A stretch of 64,000 bases of DNA. It comes from Xanthomonas prunicola. GTDB taxonomy: Bacteria > Pseudomonadota > Gammaproteobacteria > Xanthomonadales > Xanthomonadaceae. The notes under the pieces were generated by a model that searched no databases, was not told where the DNA came from, and saw only the letters and a list, made by a program, of their open reading frames with translations. Shown piece by piece: positions 43,473-52,608 of the stretch; position 1 is the stretch's first letter; the number at the start of each line of letters is the position of its first letter. The translations under genes and the position numbers were made by a program. The stretch lies in assembly GCF_002846205.1 (NCBI RefSeq), contig NZ_PHKV01000002.1:310001-374000 (forward strand). The letters are read 5' to 3'.

Positions 43473-43738
43473 TTCACTTCCGGATGGTCGCGCAGCGCCT
43501 GGTGCGCGGCGTCGAATTGCTCGCGGCTGTCGGCGCGAAAGCCGATCTTGACCGAGACATATTTGCCGCTGGACGAATGCTTCCAGCTGATGCTTTCCTG
43601 CAACAGCTCCACGCCGGTGGCGGCGAGCAGACGCGGAAGTTCCGTCTCCAGCCCGCGCTCGGCCGCGCCCATGGCGCTGAGCTCGAAGGTGCCTGGAAAC
43701 TGAAAGCCGTGATCGGGGTTGTCGGTACTGATGTCCAT
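43460..43738 (-). CDS. ybeD: DUF493 (YbeD) family protein
   Basis: A 92-residue protein with the small ferredoxin-like DUF493 pattern: [16 protein letters not shown] at the start and [34 protein letters not shown] region at the end. In E. coli ybeD sits in the same dacA-ybeD-lipB order. Function is not established; an ACT-like regulatory role has been suggested. The start at 43738 fits the domain; an in-frame extension upstream lacks homology. Confidence 0.92.
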   Translation of the reverse strand: MDISTDNPDHGFQFPGTFELSAMGAAERGLETELPRLLAATGVELLQESISWKHSSSGKYVSVKIGFRADSREQFDAAHQALRDHPEVKWTL

Positions 43739-44002
43739 CCGCCCATTATCGGGCCGGAGATGGGCAAACCCAAGCCTTTGCAACCGATCAGTCCGCCTAG
43801 CTCGTCCGCACCGTCGCCATGCAAGCGTCAGCGACCTCCCACAATGTGATGCAACGCTGCTGGATCGAACACAGTTATATGCCGATGGCGACGCAGTAAC
43901 GAGCTGAAGCAGAAGAGATTGCAGTCGCAGCGACGCACTTCACATGGCGCAGCAGAAGACGCAGGCACCTTTCTAAATCCAGCCATCCTCCCCAGGCCCT
44001 CC

Positions 44003-45064
44003 ATGCTTCAACTCCGCCCGTTGTCAGCTGCCTTGCTGCTCTCTCTTTCCTGGCTGTCACCGTCGGCCCTGGCGGCGGATCAGTGCGATTCCAGCCGGCT
44101 TGGGCGTACGCCGCCTGCGGTGAATTTCCGGGTCGACAACGACTTGTTCGGTGGCGAAGATCAGGACCAGGGCTATTCCAACGGCGCGGTGCTGACGTTG
44201 GTGTCGCCCAACCTGGTCGACTACACCGACGACCCGTGCCTGCCGCGCACCGCACGCTGGGTCAACAGCTATCTGGAGCGGCTGCATCCAGGCGAGTTCG
44301 ACCAGCAGAACATGGTGTTCTCGATCGGCCAGGCGATCTTTACGCCCACCGATTACACCCGTCGCGACGTGATTCCGGAGGACCGCCCGTATGCGGGCAT
44401 CCTGCTGGCGAGCTTTGGCTACAACGCGCGCAACGATGCGCACCTACGCACCACGCAGCTGCAACTCGGCGTCGTCGGCCCGTGGGCATTGGCGAAAGAG
44501 GCGCAGGATGCGATCCACGATGCGCTTGGGGACGAAAAATTTCAGGGCTGGGACAACCAGCTGCACAACGAGCCGCTCATTAACCTGGTGCACGAGCGCA
44601 TGCGCCGCTGGCCAGCAGATGCGAGCGGCAATGCCGAGGGGTTCGGCTGGGATTTCATTTCGCATTGGGGTGGCGCGGTCGGCAACATGGCCACGCATCT
44701 CAATGCCGGTGGCGAAGCCCGCTTCGGCTGGAAGCTGCCGGACGACTTCGGCAGCACGCCCACCCGCCCGGCGGGCGAAAACACGGCTCCCAGCAGACTG
44801 AGACGCGCCAGCGGCTGGTCGGGCCACCTGTTCGTGACCACCGACGCACGCTGGGTGATCCGCGATATCACGCTGGACGGCAATACGTTCCGTAATAGCC
44901 ACAGCGTGGACAAGCGCCCGTTCGTCGGCGAGGTGGGCTACGGCTTGGCGGTGATGTACGGCCGCTGGAAATTCGCCCTCGCCCGCTACCACCGCACCCG
45001 CGAATTCGACACCCAACGCGAGACGCCGGTGTATGGCAGTTTCACGATCAGTCGGATGCTTTGA
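44003..45064 (+). CDS. lpxR: LpxR-like outer-membrane lipid A 3'-O-deacylase (DUF2219)
   Basis: A 353-residue beta-barrel enzyme. Signal peptide about 1-24 (SPSALAAD). The LpxR active-site start FRVDNDLFGGEDQDQGYSNG (Asn-Asp pair) and the second catalytic tract FQGWDNQLHNEP are visible, along with EDRPYAGILLASFGYN, RAEVGYG-like FVGEVGYGLAVMYGRW and a C-terminal SRML. It would remove 3'-acyloxyacyl chains from lipid A, changing host recognition. It is on the + strand, opposite to the envelope genes on both sides, and splits dacC from ybeD. Confidence 0.9.
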   Translation: MLQLRPLSAALLLSLSWLSPSALAADQCDSSRLGRTPPAVNFRVDNDLFGGEDQDQGYSNGAVLTLVSPNLVDYTDDPCLPRTARWVNSYLERLHPGEFDQQNMVFSIGQAIFTPTDYTRRDVIPEDRPYAGILLASFGYNARNDAHLRTTQLQLGVVGPWALAKEAQDAIHDALGDEKFQGWDNQLHNEPLINLVHERMRRWPADASGNAEGFGWDFISHWGGAVGNMATHLNAGGEARFGWKLPDDFGSTPTRPAGENTAPSRLRRASGWSGHLFVTTDARWVIRDITLDGNTFRNSHSVDKRPFVGEVGYGLAVMYGRWKFALARYHRTREFDTQRETPVYGSFTISRML

Positions 45065-45065
45065 G

Positions 45066-45157
45066 GGCTGGGAATCGGGAGTGGGGAATCGGGAATCGCA
45101 AGAGCAAACGCTGTGCTCCTGCATTTACCGATTCCCAATTTCCCATTGTCGATTCAA
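45066..45157. repeat. GGGAATCG-type palindromic element, copy 1
   Basis: Downstream of lpxR the + strand has direct repeats of GGGAATCGGGA/GGGGAATCGGGAATCG (about 45069-45099), and, after about 25 nt, the inverted form (CGATTCCCAATTTCCCA, about 45129-45146). The two arms could fold into an imperfect stem. A second element of the same kind is at 56464-56631, and single arms occur inside mreC. Confidence 0.7.
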
Positions 45158-45185
45158 AAAAATGCCGGCTTTCGCCGGCATTTTT
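45158..45185. terminator. Bidirectional terminator between lpxR and dacC
   Basis: A perfect 12-bp stem (AAAAATGCCGGC and its complement, 45158-45169 with 45174-45185) with TTTC loop. The A- and T-runs serve both convergent genes; the dacC stop begins 2 nt beyond. Confidence 0.92.
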
Positions 45186-45186
45186 C

Positions 45187-46392
45187 TTACTCCGATTCCC
45201 ACCACATCCAGAACGCGTCCCAGAGGCGCTTGAAGAAGCCGCCCTCTTCGACCGCGTTGATGGCGACCAGCGGGGCCTGGGCGATGACCTTGCCGTCCAG
45301 GCTGACCTTCACGGTGCCGACTTGCTGGCCCTGCTTGATCGGTGCCTGCAGATTCTTCGGCACTTCCATGCTGGGCTTGAGGTCGTTGTAACGGCCGCGC
45401 TGCAGGCTCACCAGCAGCGGCTGTGCCACGCCGAGCTGCACTTCGTCCTGCTGGCCCTTCCACACCTTCTGCTTGGTGACGACCTTACCGGGCGCGTACA
45501 GGCTGTGGGTTTCGAAGAAACGGAAGCCCCAGTTGAGCAGAGCCAGGCTATCGGTGGCGCGCTGTTCTTCGGAGCTGTCGCCCATGACCACGGCGATCAG
45601 GCGCTGATCACCACGCTTGGCCGAACTCAGTAGGCAGTAGCCGGCCTCGGAGGTGTGGCCGGTCTTGATGCCGTCCACCGCCGGGTCGCGCCACAGCAGC
45701 CGGTTGCGGTTGCTCTGCTTGATCGAGCCGACCTGGAATTCCTTGATCTTGTTGTAGGCGTAGGTTTCCGGGTAATCGCGCACCATCGCGCGGCCCAGCA
45801 TGGCCAGATCGTAGGCGGTGGAGTGATGGCCCTCGGCGCTCAACCCGTGCGCGTTGACGAAGTACGAGTTCTTCATGCCGATCTTGGCAGCGTAGCTGTT
45901 CATCAGCGAGGCGAAGGCTTCTTCGCTACCGGCCACATGCTCGGCCAGCGCGATGGCGGCGTCGTTGCCGGACTGGATCGCCATGCCCTTTTCCATGTCT
46001 TCCAGACGCGCAGTCTGGTTGACCGGGAAGCCGCTGTAGCTGCCATCGGTACCGGCGCCGCCCTCGCGCCAGGCGCGCTCGCTCATCATGACCTGGTCGT
46101 CGCGCTTGACCTTGCCGTTCTTGATCTCGGCGGCAACCACATAAGACGTCATCACCTTGGTGATGCTGGCGGGCGCCAGTTCCTGGTGGATGTTTTCACC
46201 GGCCAGTACCTGCCCGGTAGCGTAGTCCATCAGGATCCAGGACTTGGACACGGCCGGTGCGGGCGCCGGTGGCACCGGCAAGGCGGCCGGGGCGGCAGCC
46301 ACGGCCGGAGTCGGCTGCGGCGCAGGTGTCTGGGCGCAGACCAGGCCGAAGGCGAACGTGGCCACGGCAGCGGCGGCGAAGCGGAATTTCAT
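45187..46392 (-). CDS. dacC: D-alanyl-D-alanine carboxypeptidase (PBP5/6 type)
   Basis: A 401-residue low-molecular-weight penicillin-binding protein that trims peptidoglycan stem peptides. Signal peptide about 1-20, then a Pro/Ala-rich segment (about 22-48). Catalytic motifs are SxxK (ASITKVMTSY), SGN (IQSGNDAAIALAEH) and KTG (VDGIKTGHTSEAGY). The PBP5 C-terminal domain ends in an amphipathic anchor (KRLWDAFWMWWESE). It follows rlpA in the conserved order, 416 nt further on. Confidence 0.96.
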   Translation of the reverse strand: MKFRFAAAAVATFAFGLVCAQTPAPQPTPAVAAAPAALPVPPAPAPAVSKSWILMDYATGQVLAGENIHQELAPASITKVMTSYVVAAEIKNGKVKRDDQVMMSERAWREGGAGTDGSYSGFPVNQTARLEDMEKGMAIQSGNDAAIALAEHVAGSEEAFASLMNSYAAKIGMKNSYFVNAHGLSAEGHHSTAYDLAMLGRAMVRDYPETYAYNKIKEFQVGSIKQSNRNRLLWRDPAVDGIKTGHTSEAGYCLLSSAKRGDQRLIAVVMGDSSEEQRATDSLALLNWGFRFFETHSLYAPGKVVTKQKVWKGQQDEVQLGVAQPLLVSLQRGRYNDLKPSMEVPKNLQAPIKQGQQVGTVKVSLDGKVIAQAPLVAINAVEEGGFFKRLWDAFWMWWESE

Positions 46393-46808
46393 TGAAGAAC
46401 GACTCCTGACGAACCCGAAAGCTGGGCAATGCGAAATTGTAAGGCGCCACGGCGATCAGGGCGACGCGCCGCAGGTTGCATGCGCTTGCGCAGTTCAGCG
46501 ATGGCGGCCTGCTTGGGGGGGCCTGAGCGAGCTGCCGGAGGTGCCACGCACCGCATGGGCGTCGCTGACAGCGCGTTGGACCAGGCGACTGCGGCACTCA
46601 GTGGGTCGCTGGACGCACACAGCGCGATGGGTAACGACGTGCGCGAGGCGTGGCAATTCCGGCCTGGGCCGCACCGGCGTTGCATCTATGCAATGGCTGC
46701 CACCCCATCGGGATCGGCCTAGCGGTTCCGGTACAGCCGACGCAGCCAGCGCGCGCGCGACTGATGCGCGCGCTTGATTCGCCAACGCGGTCACCGACTC
46801 GCCTACGG
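46393..46808. other. Intergenic region between rlpA and dacC
   Basis: No convincing gene: open frames on both strands lack ribosome-binding sites and family likeness. A GC palindrome GCGCGCG/CGCGCGC lies near 46757-46778, possibly the end of the rlpA transcript. The dacC promoter should be near 46400-46440, which is the only less GC-rich part (GAAATTGTAA). Confidence 0.4.
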
Positions 46809-48212
46809 CTAATTGGCCACGATCTGCGGGCGGCCGAAACCGAGGCCGGCGATGCGCTGGGCGATCTCCGATGCGTTGGCGTGGTCGCGTGCATTCACGC
46901 GCAGCCGCCACAAGGTGCGCCCGCCGCTGACGATGTCGCTGACGCTTGCACCGGCAATCCCCGCCGAGGCCAATTGCGACAGTGCGCGATTGGCGTTTTC
47001 GCGGCTGGCGAAACTGGCGACCTGCAGCAGGATATCGCCGAGTGCGGCTTCGGCCACGCTGGAGGCCTTGGCGGGCGCTGGCTCGGCCTTGAGCGGACGC
47101 GAAGCAGTGGTCTCAGACGGCTTGACCGCCGCAACCGCGACCGGTGTCGCCGCGACAGCAGGCGCCGGCGACGTCGGACGCGGGACCGCAGCGGTCGGCT
47201 TGCCGGTGGCCACCCGCACGCCCTGTGCCTTCATCCAGGCATCGAAGTTGTCGGCATTGCCAGGCTGGCGCGAATCGGCGACGCGGTAGCGCCAACGCTC
47301 GCCGGCCGGAATGACCGCCGTGCTGGCAGTGGGTGCGTCGGCGGAAGTGGCAGCCGTGGCACCGGCACCTGCCGCGACGGCACGCGGCGGCACGGTGCGG
47401 GTGGGCAGACGCTGCACCAGGCCATCGATCTGACTGGCGCTGGCAGCCGGCCGTGCGGTGGCAACGGCGGTATTCACTGGTACCTGGCCACTACGGCGCT
47501 TGGCGAGCAGATTGCCGTTGTCCGCTTCGGTCAAGCCACGCACTTCGACATTGCCGGTGCCCTTGCCGGTGATACCCAGCTTCACCGCCGCGGCGTAGCT
47601 CAGATCGATCACGCGGCCATCGTGGAACGGGCCACGGTCGTTGACGCGCACCACCACCGACTGGCCGGTGTCGGTATTGGTGACCAGCGCAAAGCTGGGC
47701 AGCGGCAAGGTCTTGTGCGCGGCAGTGAAGGCGTACATGTCGTAAACCTCCTTGTTGGAGGTCAGCCGGCCATGGAACTTATTGCCGTAGTACGAGGCAG
47801 TGCCGCGTTCGACATAGTCGCCGGGGTTGTCCATCACCACATAGCGCTTGCCCAGCACTTCGTACGGCGAGCGATTGCCCACCGCCGAGCGCGGCTCGTT
47901 GGTGACCAGCGGTTCGGGAATGCAGGCCACATTGGGCACATGATCGGGCGTGGTGTCTTTCACACCGGGCTTGTACAAGCCGCCAGCGGTGTAATCGCCG
48001 CGCGTGGACGGGTCTTCTTTGGCAGGCGCGTATGGCGAGGTGGACGGGCAGCCGGTGGCGACATACGCCGGCCCCTTGCCGTCGACCTTGACGCCCTTGA
48101 TCGCGCCGCTGCCGTTGCTACCGGCGGTCTTCTTCGGTGCGCTGCTGCAGGCCGCCAGGCCGAGCATCAGTGCCATCGGAATCAGCCACTTGGGGCCTGC
48201 AATGCTGTTCAT
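46809..48212 (-). CDS. rlpA: RlpA, septal ring lytic transglycosylase-like lipoprotein
   Basis: A 467-residue lipoprotein: lipobox LGLAACSS (Cys about residue 21), a double-psi beta-barrel domain (YVERGTASYYGNKFHGRLTSNKEVYDMYAFTAAHKTLPL and VVRVNDRGPFHDGRVIDLSYAAA, with the catalytic Asp), an Ala/Pro/Thr-rich linker and a C-terminal SPOR domain (LLQVASFASRENANRALSQL) that binds denuded glycans at the septum. Its ATG overlaps the mltB stop as ATGA. It acts on naked glycan strands in related bacteria. Confidence 0.96.
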   Translation of the reverse strand: MNSIAGPKWLIPMALMLGLAACSSAPKKTAGSNGSGAIKGVKVDGKGPAYVATGCPSTSPYAPAKEDPSTRGDYTAGGLYKPGVKDTTPDHVPNVACIPEPLVTNEPRSAVGNRSPYEVLGKRYVVMDNPGDYVERGTASYYGNKFHGRLTSNKEVYDMYAFTAAHKTLPLPSFALVTNTDTGQSVVVRVNDRGPFHDGRVIDLSYAAAVKLGITGKGTGNVEVRGLTEADNGNLLAKRRSGQVPVNTAVATARPAASASQIDGLVQRLPTRTVPPRAVAAGAGATAATSADAPTASTAVIPAGERWRYRVADSRQPGNADNFDAWMKAQGVRVATGKPTAAVPRPTSPAPAVAATPVAVAAVKPSETTASRPLKAEPAPAKASSVAEAALGDILLQVASFASRENANRALSQLASAGIAGASVSDIVSGGRTLWRLRVNARDHANASEIAQRIAGLGFGRPQIVAN

Positions 48213-49348
48213 GCCGGGGGTAACTCCTTGCCGGCGATGGCCTCGGACAGCTGGAACACGGCCATCGCGTACATCTTGGAAATGTTGTAACGGGTAATTG
48301 CGTAGAAGTTCTGGAAGCCCAGCCAATACTGCTTGCCGTTGGCGTCGTCCAGGCTGATCGGGGTGGCGGTACTGCCCACTACCACCGGTGCGCTCGGGTG
48401 GTACCCGCGCGCCGACAAGTCGGCCAGCGTGTAGACCGGAGACCAGTCGGTAGGATTGAATTCGTCGTGGCCGGCGGCCAGCGTGGCCGGTACCGCGACC
48501 TGTCCGTCGCGCACCCAGCCGCCCTTCTTGACGAAGTAATTGGCGATCGAGGCGAACACGTCGTTGTAGTCGGTGAACAGATTGCGCTTGCCGTCGGCAT
48601 CGCCGTCGACGCCGAACTGGCGATAGCTGGACGGCATGAATTGCCCCATGCCCATCGCGCCGGCGTAGCTGCCGATCAGGCTGGTGACGTCAAGTCGTTC
48701 TTCCTTGCCGAGCGCGAACAACTGGCCCAGTTCATCGCGGAAAAACAGTTCGCGGCGCACTTCGCGTTCGAGCTTGGCGGGGTCGCCACTGCGCGGATAG
48801 CGGAATGCGAGCGTGTACAGCGCATCCAGCACGCGGTACTTGCCAGCATTGGTGCCATAGCTGGTTTCCACCCCGATGATGGCGACGATCACCTGTGCCG
48901 GCACACCGGTGGCAGCTTCGACCTTGCTCAGCTCGGCGCGGTGTTCGGCGAGAAACTTGCGGCCGGCGTCTATGCGCGCCTGGGTGATGAACATCGGCCG
49001 GTATTCGTTCCACGGCTTGACCCGTTCGGCCGGGCGCGACATCGCAGTGACGATCGCGTCCTTGAACTGCGCCTGCGCCAGCACCGCGTCGATCTGCGCG
49101 GCATCGATGCCGTACTTGGCCGCAGTGTCGCGTACGAAGTTGGCGCGGGCGGTCTCGAAGGGCACCGGGGTCAGATCGACCGGCGGCAGCGCGGGGGCTT
49201 CGGCGGCGGCGCTTGCAGGCGCGCCCGGAGCCACCGGCGGCTTGGCCGGCGGTGCGCTGGCAGCCGGCGGCGGGGACGGAGGGCTGGGCTGAGTCGCGCA
49301 GGCGACAAGGCCGAGGGTGAGCAGACAGGTCAGTGTGCGTCGAATCAT
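48209..49348 (-). CDS. mltB: Membrane-bound lytic murein transglycosylase B
   Basis: A 379-residue lipoprotein transglycosylase. Lipobox LGLVACAT (Cys about residue 17), a Pro/Ala linker (about 20-60), then the SLT-like domain: VIVAIIGVETSYGTNAGKYRVLDALYTLAF (catalytic Glu in VETSYG), SYAGAMGMGQFMPSSYRQFGVD and YNDVFASIANYF. It cleaves glycan strands to 1,6-anhydro ends. I used the ATG at 49348, right at the leader; a longer in-frame stretch reaches into the gap upstream. Coupled to rlpA by ATGA. Confidence 0.95.
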   Translation of the reverse strand: MIRRTLTCLLTLGLVACATQPSPPSPPPAASAPPAKPPVAPGAPASAAAEAPALPPVDLTPVPFETARANFVRDTAAKYGIDAAQIDAVLAQAQFKDAIVTAMSRPAERVKPWNEYRPMFITQARIDAGRKFLAEHRAELSKVEAATGVPAQVIVAIIGVETSYGTNAGKYRVLDALYTLAFRYPRSGDPAKLEREVRRELFFRDELGQLFALGKEERLDVTSLIGSYAGAMGMGQFMPSSYRQFGVDGDADGKRNLFTDYNDVFASIANYFVKKGGWVRDGQVAVPATLAAGHDEFNPTDWSPVYTLADLSARGYHPSAPVVVGSTATPISLDDANGKQYWLGFQNFYAITRYNISKMYAMAVFQLSEAIAGKELPPA

Positions 49349-49776
49349 CGGCCGAGGGTAACAGACATCGGATGAACTTCTGGCAATAAGACCATGAAAC
49401 GAAAGAGCTTTAGCCGAAGTCAAGACGTGCCGCAGCATCGCTCGATGCGAACGGGCCACTGCCTCGGGCAGACACGGCAAGAAAACCCCGGGCCCGCAGG
49501 GGCGGGACCGGCGGAAAGGGGCCGGGGTATCGCGGGGGGTCAGGCGTAGCGGGACACGTCTGGCGGGCGGGGCGGCGGCAATCGCCGCCGGCATGGGATC
49601 GCAGTCTGCAAGCGCGACCCACGGCGCCGATGCCTCAGGACGGCTCGATGGCTCAACCCGTCGGTTGGACCGATCGATGCCAAGGTGCCAGACACTGCAG
49701 CACCTCTCGGCGCTGCAGCGTCGCGGGGGAGAACAGAAGATCGGGCGCAGCGCGAGGACCGGCTGCGCCGGATCGG
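49349..49776. other. Intergenic region between the polygalacturonase and mltB
   Basis: No supported gene. It should carry the mltB promoter near 49360-49420, where the base composition is less GC-rich, but I could not pick a clear pair of hexamers. No terminator with a T-run was recognised for the polygalacturonase gene. Confidence 0.35.
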
Positions 49777-51174
49777 TCACAGTGCCGGGAAATGCGGTGC
49801 CGTCGAGCAGGCCGGGATGGCACCACTCACTTGCACCGGGCCAGTAGTGACACCGGTACCGGTAGGCGTCAGATCACTGTTGACCAGCCCGATCTGTGCG
49901 TCGCTGGCACTGACGGACTTGTTGCCTGTCGCAAGATTGGCCAGCACCAGGTCCAACGGCGTCTGCGCATCAAAGCCCTTCAGGATCCAACCCTTGCCCT
50001 TGAGCCCGGCATCGGCGGTGGTGCGCAAACCGTTGACGACGATCTCCTTGAAGCTGGGCTTGGTCCCGCCGGTACCGGACGCATAGAACGGGTTGATCAC
50101 CAGCGGGCTGGTCACGCCGAACAGGCAGGTGTTGCGGTAGGTGATCAGGCTGACCGGGCCGCCCTTGACGATACTGGTCTTGATGCGCAACCCGTTGTTG
50201 TCGGTACTGTGGTTGCCGGCATCGTCGGTGGCGGTGATGACGTTGTTGTCGACCAGCACATTGTTGACCCCGAACATCACTTCGCTGCCGATCGAGATGC
50301 CGTGGGTGCCGTAGCAACGGTTGTCGCGCACGGTGATGTTGCCGGACGTGGAGGCGATGGTCTTGATCGCCACGCAATCGTCTCCGCCCATCACATCGTT
50401 GTCGACCAGACTGGCGTTGGTCACGCTGTCCAGGTCCAGGCCATCGGTGTTGGGGCTGGTGGCCGGCGATTTCACCCGTACGCCCCAGATGGTCAGGCCA
50501 TCGACCATATGCGCGAAGAAATGGAAGTACGCCGCGTTGATCAAGTTGATGTCGTACAGCGTAAACGCCGTGGAGTTCTGCACCTTGATCAGGTCCGGGC
50601 TGTTCTGTACCTGGCCGGCCGCCTTGGCGTTTTCGCCGAACTGCCACCAGGTGGTGCGCTTGCCCAGCATGGTCAGATCGCCGCGGCCATCGATGGTGCC
50701 CTGACGCCCGCCGGTGCGGATGCCCATCACGCCCGACTTGGCTCCCTTGACGCTGATCAGCGGCGCGCAGCCGCCGCTCTTGGAACCTGCCACGCCGCAG
50801 CCGCTGCCGTAGTCGGCCGGATTGCGCGAGCCGTACAAGGTGACGCCCTGGTCGACCAACAGCGTGACGCCGCTAGGAATGGTCAGCGGGCCGGTCAGGA
50901 ATGCATTGCCGCTGCCGCCGGTCAGCAGCACGCTGCCGTTTTCGCAGGCATCGAGCGCGGCCTGGATGGCCCTGGTATCGGGCGGCGAGCGCTCGGTCGC
51001 ATCATCGAATTGACGCCCGGTCGGCGTCAGCCCAGCCTTCAAGGACGGCGAACACGTGGCTGGAATGGAAGGTTGCGCGACAGCGCGGGTATCGCCGGTG
51101 GCGAAGGTGACGGCACTGGCCTGCGCGGACAGCAGCAGACAGAGACCGCCGATGGCGGCGGTTGGCAAGTTCAT
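49777..51174 (-). CDS. GH28 polygalacturonase, secreted pectinase
   Basis: A 465-residue extracellular endo- or exo-polygalacturonase. Signal peptide about 1-21 (LLLSAQASA). Catalytic GH28 motifs are visible: NTDGLDLDS (NTD), GGDDCVAIK (DD), GTHGISIGSEV (the G-H-G) and NNGLRIKTS (RIK). It hydrolyses plant pectin and would leave by T2SS, most likely Xps or Xcs. A PIP box plus -10 lies upstream (51257-51317), indicating HrpX control. It sits between rodA and mltB, in an otherwise housekeeping cluster. The start at 51174 places the leader at the N-terminus. Confidence 0.96.
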   Translation of the reverse strand: MNLPTAAIGGLCLLLSAQASAVTFATGDTRAVAQPSIPATCSPSLKAGLTPTGRQFDDATERSPPDTRAIQAALDACENGSVLLTGGSGNAFLTGPLTIPSGVTLLVDQGVTLYGSRNPADYGSGCGVAGSKSGGCAPLISVKGAKSGVMGIRTGGRQGTIDGRGDLTMLGKRTTWWQFGENAKAAGQVQNSPDLIKVQNSTAFTLYDINLINAAYFHFFAHMVDGLTIWGVRVKSPATSPNTDGLDLDSVTNASLVDNDVMGGDDCVAIKTIASTSGNITVRDNRCYGTHGISIGSEVMFGVNNVLVDNNVITATDDAGNHSTDNNGLRIKTSIVKGGPVSLITYRNTCLFGVTSPLVINPFYASGTGGTKPSFKEIVVNGLRTTADAGLKGKGWILKGFDAQTPLDLVLANLATGNKSVSASDAQIGLVNSDLTPTGTGVTTGPVQVSGAIPACSTAPHFPAL

Positions 51175-51489
51175 GGAAAGAGGCACCCGAAAGAGGAATG
51201 GCGCGCACCTGCACAGGCAACGCGACGCGGCCGCCATCACTGCAGGGGCGTGGCGGACTCTACGGAGCACGCCCCGCGCGTGCAGAACGCGAGCGAACCA
51301 AACGCCGCGCGCACGAAGTCAGCTGCATCGCTATGTCGTCATTGCACTACAGCGCGCAAAACGCGGGGTTATCGATGCTTGGCCGGCGCGCTGACACACG
51401 CGTGTCGCATCGATCAGGGTTGCACTGCCACGCATGCCGCTGGCGCGTTACCTGCGGCGGTGCAACGCACCGATGCGACCACGCGAGCC
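51175..51489. other. Upstream region of the polygalacturonase gene
   Basis: The region between the polygalacturonase ATG and the rodA stop. It contains the PIP box and -10 described separately and an untranslated leader of about 75 nt. Nothing else recognisable. Confidence 0.5.
51257..51317 (-). promoter_or_regulatory. PIP box and -10 element of the polygalacturonase gene
   Basis: On the minus strand TTCGT (51317-51313), exactly 15 nt, then TTCGC (51297-51293), matching TTCGB-N15-TTCGB. After 30 nt comes TAGAGT (51262-51257), which matches the YANNNT -10 at the spacing (30-32 nt) known for HrpX-activated promoters. HrpX/HrpG control of Xanthomonas polygalacturonases has been reported, which agrees with this reading. 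Confidence 0.8.
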
Positions 51490-52608
51490 TCAATATCCAT
51501 GCACCGGTCGGTGCGACTTCACTGCCATGACCAACCCCAGCCCGGCCAGCAACGACACCGCCGAGGTGCCGCCGTAACTCATCAGCGGCATCGGCACACC
51601 CACCACTGGCAACAGGCCGGAGATCATGCCGCCGTTGACCACCACATAGACGAAAAACGCCAGGCCGGTGGCGCCGGCAACCAGGCGCGAATAGGTGTCG
51701 CGCGCCTGCGAGGCGATCCATAGGCAGCGGCCAATGACGATGAGATACAACGTCAGCACGGTGGCAACACCGATCCAACCGAATTCTTCGCTGAGCACCG
51801 AAAACGCAAAGTCGGTGGTCTGTTCGGGAATGAAGTTCAGATGCGATTGCGAGCCCAGGCCCCAGCCCTTGCCGTTCAACCCGCCCGAGCCAATCGCGAT
51901 CTTGGACTGGATGATGTTCCAGCCCGCGCCGAGCGCGTCGTTCTCGGGGTTGAGGAACATCATGATGCGGTCCTTCTGGTATGGCCGCAGCAGCCAGAAC
52001 CACGCCACCGGCGCAGCCGCAGACACACCGCCCACCCCAACCGCCACCCACCACCACGGCAAGCCGGCGAGCAGCAGTACGAACACGCCGCTGGCCGCGA
52101 TCAACACGCCGGTACCGAAGTCCGGCTGCAACATGATCAGCGCGGTGGGCACGCCGATGATCACGCAGGTCACCAGCACGGTGGAAATGCGCGGCGGCAG
52201 CGGCATGCGATGCAGATACCAGGCGGCCATCATCGGCAGGCTGATCTTGAGCAGCTCGGCTGGCTGCAGGTAGAACACTTTCAGATCCAGCCACTGCCGG
52301 CCGTATTTACCGGTGCCCAGCGCGAAGACCGCCAGCAGCGGCAGCATCGACAAGCCATACACCCACGGTGTCCAGGCACGCATGCGTAGCACCGACATGC
52401 GCGAAATGCCCCACATCGCCGCCATGCCGATGATGAAGCGGATACCTTGCGCCAGCATCAGGTGCTCGCCGTTGGCAGTGCCGCCGGCGCTCTTGAGCAC
52501 CGACAGACCGATCGCCATCAGCCCGCCCAGCGCCAGACACAGCACCCAGTCCAGGCTGCGCGTAAAGCGCGCGGCCATGTCCACCAACCAGCGCAGGATG
52601 TCGCTCAA
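51490..52608 (-). CDS. rodA: RodA, SEDS peptidoglycan polymerase
   Basis: A 372-residue polytopic glycosyltransferase that polymerises lipid II in the elongasome with PBP2. About ten hydrophobic helices are visible, with the SEDS features LQPAELLKI, LQPDFGTGVLI (catalytic Asp), WNIIQSKIAIGSGGLNGKGWG and MPLMSYGGTSAVSLLAGLGL. The start appears to be TTG at 52608, overlapping the mrdA stop as TTGA; the next in-frame ATG is at 52578 and would shorten the N-terminus by ten residues. Confidence 0.95.
   Translation of the reverse strand: MSDILRWLVDMAARFTRSLDWVLCLALGGLMAIGLSVLKSAGGTANGEHLMLAQGIRFIIGMAAMWGISRMSVLRMRAWTPWVYGLSMLPLLAVFALGTGKYGRQWLDLKVFYLQPAELLKISLPMMAAWYLHRMPLPPRISTVLVTCVIIGVPTALIMLQPDFGTGVLIAASGVFVLLLAGLPWWWVAVGVGGVSAAAPVAWFWLLRPYQKDRIMMFLNPENDALGAGWNIIQSKIAIGSGGLNGKGWGLGSQSHLNFIPEQTTDFAFSVLSEEFGWIGVATVLTLYLIVIGRCLWIASQARDTYSRLVAGATGLAFFVYVVVNGGMISGLLPVVGVPMPLMSYGGTSAVSLLAGLGLVMAVKSHRPVHGY

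Noticed and set aside
46244..46777. Open frame with a hydrophobic Gly/Ala stretch upstream of dacC
   Set aside because: Begins inside dacC on the opposite strand; the hydrophobic part is the complement of the dacC Pro/Ala segment.
49630..51723. A 697-codon + strand frame opposite the polygalacturonase
   Set aside because: The minus-strand GH28 motifs are clear; the frame is an artefact of high GC.
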